A DNA stretch of 64,000 bases from a bacterium (lineage in GTDB: Bacteria > SZUA-182 > DTGQ01): NCBI GenBank assembly GCA_023512255.1, contig JAILZY010000001.1, forward strand, positions 1 through 64,000, given 5' to 3'. Below, one piece after another: positions 57,366 through 64,000 of the stretch. How positions within the stretch are numbered: position 1 is the first letter of the stretch; each line of letters begins with the position of its first letter. Made by a program: the position numbers and the translations under genes. The notes beneath the pieces are model-generated. The model did no database searches, had not been told where the DNA came from, and saw only the letters and a list, made by a program, of their open reading frames with translations.

Positions 57366-57977
57366 ATAATATTGTTAGTTGATTATTATCAAATTATTCA
57401 GTATACTAAATCTGATATACTATAATGATATACTATAATGCGAAATACATGGCTGGATGAAAATAACCAACTGGCTATTCCTCGCTTCTCTCACTACATC
57501 CCCTGAAGAGAATGATTTATTTATTAGGCAAGGATGAGGCAAATTTTGCGCCAGGATAAATAACAAGATAAATAAAATAAGGTCCTAGGTTTTAACCTTT
57601 GTTTTGTCATGGGCTTTCAAGGTATCGGAAACCGACAAGCGGCAAAGATCACAATTTCAGGGGAAGGCCAAGGTAGCCAATTTTTTGACCACATGCCGGC
57701 TATCAATCAATTTTTCAGTAGGCTTAATTAATTGATTGATTAAATATTCTGTCTTGTCGGCTAAGATCTTGTCCCTGAGAGACAATATCTTAGCCGAAAA
57801 TCATCCTTCTCTTCGATTATTACGTGATGAGGATGGAAAAGGTTCATGGAAAAGCTTCTCAAAAGCAGCCGAAGCGAATCATTTTTTCTCCTGTGAATGA
57901 CCGATGTAGGGAGATAAAGATGTCAAAAAGGGAGAAAAGTAGCAGGTAATGAAAATAATTTGAGGAGATTTAAGGTG

Positions 57978-58811
57978 ATGCAAGCCAGATTGGTAGCCGA
58001 TCAAAAGATTGAAGACAAAAATTTTACTATAATTCTTGCTATTTTTACTATAATCTTTGCTATCCTCATAGCAGCGACAGAGCCGTTTCTCTCCGCTGCC
58101 TGGGGAGCAGGAAAGAAACCGATCCAACAAGGCCAAAATTTAAAACTTGTGAATAACTCCCCTGAGGAGACTAAAAAAAGGAGCCGAGAGATGAAACAAG
58201 AGAGCACAAAATATGAATTGCCTCCACTACCATACGACTATAATGAGCTAGAGCCGTATTATGATCAGGAAACCCTGCGTCTTCACCACGACAAGCATCA
58301 TGCCGCCTATGTGAAAGAGCTAAACCTTACGGAGGAAAAACTGGCTGAGGCAAGAAACACAGGAGATTATGCCCTAATCAGGCACTTGGAGCGCACCCTT
58401 GCCTTCAACGGATCAGGGCATATCCTCCATAGTATCTTCTGGACCAATATGGCCCCTAACCCCGAAGGCCGCCTGCGCACTCCATCAGGCGCACTGGCTG
58501 ATCAGATTACCCGTGACTTTGGCAGTTTCGAGGCCTTTAAAAAACAGTTTAGCGCGGCAGCTATAAGTGTTGAAGGCAGTGGCTGGACCATCCTCGGCTG
58601 GATGCCAGAATTTGGCAAGCTGCTTGTTTTGGAAGTTGAAAACCATCAGAATCAGACTCTGTGGGGGATAAAGCCGCTTCTGGTAGTGGATGTCTGGGAA
58701 CATGCCTATTACCTCAGATACCAAAACCGCCGGGCGGAATGGATTGAAAACTGGTGGTATCTGGTCAATTGGGACGATGTGGCCAAGCGGTTTGAGCAAG
58801 CTCGGCGATAG
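57978..58811 (+). CDS. Fe/Mn superoxide dismutase with possible N-terminal membrane/signal extension
   Basis: YELPPLPYDYNELEPYYDQETLRLHHDKHHAAYV; VVDVWEHAYYLRYQNRRAEWIENWW; alternative ATG at 58191 with its own SD. Confidence 0.9.
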   Translation: MQARLVADQKIEDKNFTIILAIFTIIFAILIAATEPFLSAAWGAGKKPIQQGQNLKLVNNSPEETKKRSREMKQESTKYELPPLPYDYNELEPYYDQETLRLHHDKHHAAYVKELNLTEEKLAEARNTGDYALIRHLERTLAFNGSGHILHSIFWTNMAPNPEGRLRTPSGALADQITRDFGSFEAFKKQFSAAAISVEGSGWTILGWMPEFGKLLVLEVENHQNQTLWGIKPLLVVDVWEHAYYLRYQNRRAEWIENWWYLVNWDDVAKRFEQARR

Positions 58812-58901
58812 GCTTATAAAACTTGTGTATGCCAGGAGAGTATCTCAAACTGCCGCGAGGTTTTAAAATAAATAAAACAAGCACTTCAACAAAGAGGAGA
58901 G

Positions 58902-59564
58902 ATGATGCTCTTTCGTGACCGAACGGATGCCGGACGGCGGCTTGCTCAGTACCTTGGGCACTACCAGGATAAAAATCCCCTTATCCTGGCTATGCCACGG
59001 GGCGGCGTAGTGGTCGGTTTTGAAATCGCCACCAGCCTGAAAGCTTCGCTCGATGTAATCGTGGCTCGCAAAATCGGCGCCCCTGGTATGCCAGAGTATG
59101 GTATCGGAGCCGTTGCTCCAGGGGGAGTTCTTATTTTGGATGAGGACTCCATTAGGCTGCTTGAGATTCCGAAGGAAGAAATAGACCTAATCACCGAGCG
59201 GGAGAGAGAGGAGATGGAGCGGCGCATCAGGCGCTACCGCCAGGGGCGTCCCATGCCAAAGGTGCAGGGGCAGACCGTGATCCTAGTGGATGATGGCATC
59301 GCTACTGGAGTAACAGCCAGGGCAGCGATCAAAGCTATCCAAAAGCAGGAGCCAAAATGGCTCGCTCTGGCTGTCCCAGTATGTGCCCCGGATACGGCCA
59401 GACTACTCAAAGCCGAGGTTAATGATTTTATCTGCCTTGCAACCCCTGCTGATTTTCGGGCCATCAGCCTCTGGTATGATAACTTCCAACAGGTCTCGGA
59501 TGAGGAAGTGGTGAATCTCCTCCATCGCTCCTGGCATGGCAGCAGCCAGGAGCCGAAAGCATGA
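58902..59564 (+). CDS. Phosphoribosyltransferase-family protein
   Basis: PRGGVVVGFEIA; VILVDDGIATGVTARAAIKAI (PRPP-binding). Confidence 0.85.
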   Translation: MMLFRDRTDAGRRLAQYLGHYQDKNPLILAMPRGGVVVGFEIATSLKASLDVIVARKIGAPGMPEYGIGAVAPGGVLILDEDSIRLLEIPKEEIDLITEREREEMERRIRRYRQGRPMPKVQGQTVILVDDGIATGVTARAAIKAIQKQEPKWLALAVPVCAPDTARLLKAEVNDFICLATPADFRAISLWYDNFQQVSDEEVVNLLHRSWHGSSQEPKA

Positions 59565-59636
59565 GTTTTGAGGACGCTTGGTATGGTCATAAACCGCCGG
59601 CAATGACAGCGTTTGAAAATCAGGAGCGCATAACCA

Positions 59637-60056
59637 ATGTGGCCACTGACCAAAGAGAGCGAATATCTTTTCGTCTACGGCACCTTGTTAAAAAGCCAAA
59701 ACCATCCCATGCACTCTATTTTGGCTAACTATGCCAATTTTATTGGTAAAGGAGCTACAAGAGGCCGGCTTTACCGCCTGGAGGAATATCCGGCTGCCGT
59801 GCCTTCAACCTCAGCCTCAGATATTCTGTGGGGAGAAGTCTACCACCTTGGAGATCAGGCGCCTACAGTTCTCAGACTCCTCGATCAATATGAAGGCTGT
59901 GGACCTGATGATCCGCAGCCAACAGAATTCTGTCGCCAACAGACCACTATCTCCCTGGAAAACGGACAAACGATCACAGCTTGGATTTACTGGTATAATC
60001 GCCCCACCCATGGGCTAAACACTATCCATTCAAGGGACTATCAGGAACTATTATAG
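59637..60056 (+). CDS. Gamma-glutamylcyclotransferase (AIG2-like) family protein
   Basis: LFVYGTLLKSQNHPMHSIL; GRLYRLEEYPAAVPS. Confidence 0.85.
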   Translation: MWPLTKESEYLFVYGTLLKSQNHPMHSILANYANFIGKGATRGRLYRLEEYPAAVPSTSASDILWGEVYHLGDQAPTVLRLLDQYEGCGPDDPQPTEFCRQQTTISLENGQTITAWIYWYNRPTHGLNTIHSRDYQELL

Positions 60057-60101
60057 TGAGTTAGTGAGTGAATTTACTGTACTCTCTAAATTACTCTCTT
60101 T

Positions 60102-60512
60102 TTACTCGGCCACCCGGGCCAACGTCATAGAATTTTTCGATGTTGGCTCAGTCAGCCTGATGGTATCATTTCCCTGAAATTCAACCTGAAATTCTTTTCT
60201 CAACTTCTCTCCCCTGAAAAATTGAATCCGCCCTCCCTCAACCACCTTGTAGGTGCCAGGGATGCTTTGCTTTTCCTTTTTATCATTAGTAAATTCCATC
60301 ATACAGGTATGGTCCTGATTTAAGATATAGGTAAGATCTTCAGGAGGATTCTCCTGAGTAGGATCAGCGTGATCAAGTTTCCATTTCCCTACCAGCTTCT
60401 GTTCCATTTCTGTATCTGCTGAGGAAGAGGCTGATTGTTTGGAATTCGTGCACGAGCAAAGAATAATAGTCAAGACAAAGCTCAAGGTGAGCAGGATAGC
60501 GACCTTTTTCAT
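60102..60512 (-). CDS. Small lipoprotein, lipocalin-like
   Basis: MKKVAILLTLSFVLTIILCSCTN lipobox-like N-terminus; KLVGKWKLDHADP; ATG 60512 has GGGAGG SD. Confidence 0.65.
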   Translation of the reverse strand: MKKVAILLTLSFVLTIILCSCTNSKQSASSSADTEMEQKLVGKWKLDHADPTQENPPEDLTYILNQDHTCMMEFTNDKKEKQSIPGTYKVVEGGRIQFFRGEKLRKEFQVEFQGNDTIRLTEPTSKNSMTLARVAE

Positions 60513-60548
60513 GACTAAACCTCCCATTGAGGGGAAAATCCTTTTGAC

Positions 60549-60586
60549 TAAGGGGAAAACCCTTTTGAAAAAGGGTTTTCCCCTTA
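60549..60586. repeat. Repeat family R3 hairpin, second locus
   Basis: Perfect TAAGGGGAAAACCCTTTT-GA-AAAAGGGTTTTCCCCTTA followed by CCTCTTTCCTAAAACTTTTAAT. Confidence 0.85.
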
Positions 60587-60629
60587 AAAACCTCTTTCCT
60601 AAAACTTTTAATAACCACTTCTAATAACC

Positions 60630-63600
60630 TTAATTTCCCTTACTGTGGCTTAGAATCCAGTCCCTAGCATTGACAAACAACCTCACCCAAGGCGTAACCA
60701 AATGCCAGCCCCTGTCAGCCAAAGGATAATATCCCCACTGCCAGGGGAAAATAGCCCGCTCAGGATGAGGCATCATGGCCAGATGCCGGCCATCGGCAGA
60801 GCAGACAGCCGCAGCCTCAAACTGAGAGCCGTTTGGATTGGCCGGATAGTAAGAGGCTGAGTAGGTAATCGGAATAATGTACTCTTCCCTGCTTCCGCCA
60901 AAGGAGAACCTTCCCTCGCCATGAGCCACCCAAATGCCAAGACATGTCCCCTCAAGCCCCTGAAGCAGGATGGCCGGAGAAGGAGCAATGTCTACGGTCA
61001 AGAATCGGGATTCAAATATCTTCGACTTATTGGGCAAAAGCTTTGGCTGTTTGCTCTCTTCATAGTCAGGATAAAGCAGATTTAATTGGGCCATCAATTG
61101 GCAACCATTGCAGATGCCAAGGGATAGGGTATCCTGACGCTGATAGAAATTCTGAAGCACAGTGCGAGCTGTCTGGTTATAGCGAAAAATACCAGCCCAG
61201 CCCCGGCCAGAGCCAAGAACATCAGAGTTAGAAAATCCCCCGCAGAAGACAATGAACTGAATATCAGACAGGGTCTGTCGCCCGCTGGTGATATCAGTGG
61301 TGGTTACATCCAGAACCTCAAATCCTGCCAAGTGCAGGGCATAAGCCATTTCCCGATCCCCATTGGTTCCCTTCTCCCTGATAATGGCGGCCCGTGGCGT
61401 AAACTGAGGGGAGGAATCCGCAGCAGGTGGCCGGATAAGCTCGGCTGGATCAAAGTCAGCCGGAAAGACAAAATTTTTTAGCGGAGTGCCAAAATGACTA
61501 AATCCCTCATCAGCTACATCAGGATCCATCTGAAGCCGATCCATCTCATAAGAGGTCTTTTGCCAAACCTTGCGCAGCTCTTCCATGCTGACCCGAAGAC
61601 TCCCGCTCTGGGTTCTGATGGTCAGATCATCAAAATCAGGTCGGGCAATTGGGTAAAACTCCATCTCTTTGGGCAAATAGCTCAAAATTCTCTCCTGGGC
61701 GCCGAGCTGGTATTGAATAATCACCCCCGGCCCCTCGAAAAAGAAGAGATTTTCAGGGAAATTGATCTCAAGACCACAATTTCCAGCAAAGGCCATCTCA
61801 CACAGAGCAGTGATTATCCCGCCGGCGGAAACATCATGCCCGGCCAGAATCAGCCCTTGGCCAAGAAGGAGCTGAATGGTGTTAAAGCAGGTCCTAAAGA
61901 GCCGAGGATGACGAATGTCTGGCACCTGCTCAGTGCGCCCCCCCAGTTGATTATACACCTGAGCCAGGCTGCTTGTGCCAAGACAGGCCAAAGGCTCTTC
62001 AGGCAATTTCTGGAAGGGAATATAGGCCAGCCCGGTTTTCTCCACAGGCTTTAGATCAGGAGTAACGATGTGAGCAAGGTCATCACACCATCCGGCTGCG
62101 GTAACAATAACCGTGCCTGGCGAGCGAACAACCATCCCTGAGGGGTATTGCTGAGACATGGACAGGGAGTCCTTCCCTGTTGGCACGGCTATCTTAAGCT
62201 CCAGACAAAGCTCACCCAAGGCCCGAGTTGCCCGGTAGAGATTGGCTTTTTCTCCTGGCTGATTGTAGGGCCACATCCAATTGGCACTCAAGACCACCGA
62301 ATCAAGCCCCTTGGCCAGAGGAGCCCAGAGAATATTCAGCAGCGCCTCAGCCACAGACATCCGAGCTCCAGCCTCAGGACTGACCAGCCCAATGATTGGA
62401 TTATCTCCCATCCCCAGCGCGACCCCATGATTTCCCGTATAATCAAGGGCTTTGACCGCCACATCAGCCAAAGGCAACTGACATGGGCCGACCGTCTGCT
62501 GCTGAGCCACAAGACCTCCTACCGAGCGATCCGCTTTATGAGTCAGCCACTCCTTACTTGCCACCTTGGTCAGCCTGAGCACTCGGCGAAGGTGCTCCTC
62601 CAGCGAGGCTTTGGGAATAGTAACCTGGGGGAAACTCACCTCAACGGTTTCAGCCTGAATTTCAGTTTTAGGGAGATGGCCGAACAAAAACTTCAACTCA
62701 AGGTTAACAGGATCAGCCGAGGTGTGGCTTCCATCTGCAGCCATTGCCTGCTTGCTTTCTCGCCGGAAAATCAGCCGTCCGTCCCCAGTGCAGGTTCCGA
62801 CCACAAAACATGGACAGCGCTCCCGCTCAGCTATTTTGAGGATGCGCTCGACCGCTTTCTCCGGAACAATCAATCCCATGCGCTCCTGCGATTCATTGCC
62901 GATGATCTCAAGGTCAGACAGGGTAGGATCACCCAGGGGCAGCCGGTCCATGAAAATAATGCCGCCACAGCGCTCGAGAAGCTCAGCGAAACAATTGAAA
63001 TGGCCTCCCGCACCATGATCATGCAAGGAGATGATGGGATTGCTATCAGCATCCTCAGCCAAGGCCCGGATCACCCGATAAACCCGCTGCTGCATCTCGG
63101 CGTTAGCTCGCTGGACAGCGTTCAATTCAAGTTTCTTTTCCATCTGGCCCGTATTGACCGAAGAAACCGATCCGCCAGCAATACCGATCCGGTAGTTATC
63201 TCCTCCCAACAGAATAATCTTATCCCCTTTCCTAGGCACCTTCTTGTGGGCATGCCGAAGATTAGCATGACCTACCCCGCCAGCCAGCATAATAACCTTG
63301 TCGAATCCCCAAAAGAGCTCGCCCATGCGGTGCTCAAAAGTAGCTACGGTTCCGGCAATCAGTGGCTGGCCAAACTTGTTGCCATAGTCTGAGGCGCCAT
63401 TTGAGGCCTGAATTAGAATCGTGGCTGGATCCTGATATAGATAATCACGAGCCGGCAGCGCCTCTTCCCAGGGGAGGCCGCTTATGCGGGCATAGGAGGT
63501 AAGATATCCGGCTGTGCCAGCCCCGGGGATAGAGCCAATGCCTCCTCCCATGCGGTCGCGAATCTCGCCCCCTGTCCCTGTGGCCGCACCAGGGAAGGCA

Positions 63601-64000
63601 CAGACCGTAGTCGGAAAGTTATGGGTTTCAGCCTTCAGACTTAAAGCCGTCTCGATCTGCCGTACCCTAAAGCGGCCCGCCTCATCGGGAGCAAACTGCT
63701 CAACGGCCGGCCCCTTGAAAAAGGCTACATTGTCCGAGTAGGCACTGACAATGTTAGCCGGATTCTGGAGCGAGGTCTGACGGATCCAGTCAAAGAGGGA
63801 CAGTGGCTGCCTTTGGCCGTCCAGAATATATATCCCCTTGAAAATCTTGTGGCGGCAGTGCTCAGAATTGGCCTGAGCAAAACCAAACAGCTCAGCATCG
63901 GTCAGATGGCGGCCAATAGAGCGAGCATAAGAGCTCAGGTAGTCAATTTCCCGCTCGGAAAGGGCAAGACCTGCCTCCTGACTGTAGGCGGCAATATCTT
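60630..64000 (-). CDS. purL: Phosphoribosylformylglycinamidine synthase, large type, 5' end outside window
   Basis: Frame stays open to the window edge: [22 protein letters not shown]...[33 protein letters not shown]-terminal GATase [13 protein letters not shown]. Confidence 0.95.
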   Translation of the reverse strand, partial: DIAAYSQEAGLALSEREIDYLSSYARSIGRHLTDAELFGFAQANSEHCRHKIFKGIYILDGQRQPLSLFDWIRQTSLQNPANIVSAYSDNVAFFKGPAVEQFAPDEAGRFRVRQIETALSLKAETHNFPTTVCAFPGAATGTGGEIRDRMGGGIGSIPGAGTAGYLTSYARISGLPWEEALPARDYLYQDPATILIQASNGASDYGNKFGQPLIAGTVATFEHRMGELFWGFDKVIMLAGGVGHANLRHAHKKVPRKGDKIILLGGDNYRIGIAGGSVSSVNTGQMEKKLELNAVQRANAEMQQRVYRVIRALAEDADSNPIISLHDHGAGGHFNCFAELLERCGGIIFMDRLPLGDPTLSDLEIIGNESQERMGLIVPEKAVERILKIAERERCPCFVVGTCTGDGRLIFRRESKQAMAADGSHTSADPVNLELKFLFGHLPKTEIQAETVEVSFPQVTIPKASLEEHLRRVLRLTKVASKEWLTHKADRSVGGLVAQQQTVGPCQLPLADVAVKALDYTGNHGVALGMGDNPIIGLVSPEAGARMSVAEALLNILWAPLAKGLDSVVLSANWMWPYNQPGEKANLYRATRALGELCLELKIAVPTGKDSLSMSQQYPSGMVVRSPGTVIVTAAGWCDDLAHIVTPDLKPVEKTGLAYIPFQKLPEEPLACLGTSSLAQVYNQLGGRTEQVPDIRHPRLFRTCFNTIQLLLGQGLILAGHDVSAGGIITALCEMAFAGNCGLEINFPENLFFFEGPGVIIQYQLGAQERILSYLPKEMEFYPIARPDFDDLTIRTQSGSLRVSMEELRKVWQKTSYEMDRLQMDPDVADEGFSHFGTPLKNFVFPADFDPAELIRPPAADSSPQFTPRAAIIREKGTNGDREMAYALHLAGFEVLDVTTTDITSGRQTLSDIQFIVFCGGFSNSDVLGSGRGWAGIFRYNQTARTVLQNFYQRQDTLSLGICNGCQLMAQLNLLYPDYEESKQPKLLPNKSKIFESRFLTVDIAPSPAILLQGLEGTCLGIWVAHGEGRFSFGGSREEYIIPITYSASYYPANPNGSQFEAAAVCSADGRHLAMMPHPERAIFPWQWGYYPLADRGWHLVTPWVRLFVNARDWILSHSKGN

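Noticed and set aside
62148-63392. 414-aa + strand ORF
   Set aside because: Antisense to purL, which has clear family motifs; an open frame caused by codon bias.
1-64000. CRISPR array, prophage, or intact transposase
   Set aside because: No regularly spaced identical repeats and no recognisable integrase, phage structural or transposase ORF in the window.

Overview
The window is a 64 kb bacterial chromosomal segment with no rRNA, CRISPR array or recognisable transposase. It mixes housekeeping genes with an accessory block of secreted proteins at about 26-57 kb. Housekeeping genes: purA, sppA, gltX, three tRNAs, DUF177-rpmF-plsX-fabH, an acyl-CoA dehydrogenase/etfB/etfA insert, fabD, fabG, acpP, fabF, rnc, ileS-lspA-lgt, an SOD and purL (truncated at the right edge). 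The main discovery is in the accessory block. A 57-aa ORF at 44802-44975 (-) is absent from the supplied ORF track and has a strong Shine-Dalgarno. It encodes MKAEEQRKQSDIQNQPLSGYEPPRMISYSEEELIEEMEGMAIQACSGFQGAVMSCSG and looks like a RiPP precursor. Downstream on the same strand are a PqqD-radical SAM-SPASM protein, an HprK-like kinase, a free PqqD, a beta-helix surface protein and an S26 signal peptidase. The precursor, an S8 protease (followed by a C25 gingipain-like protease) and a carboxypeptidase-regulatory-like secreted protein each carry a sigma-54 -24/-12 element. Each of these elements has a TATGAA-N6-TTCATA palindrome about 190-210 bp upstream. A histidine kinase and a GAFTGA-containing sigma-54 response regulator lie next to one of these promoters. 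This suggests a two-component/sigma-54 regulon joining a peptide natural product to surface proteins and proteases. I also found three families of dispersed non-coding repeats and an unusual density of short perfect tandem duplications. All calls come from reading the sequence by eye; no searches were run.
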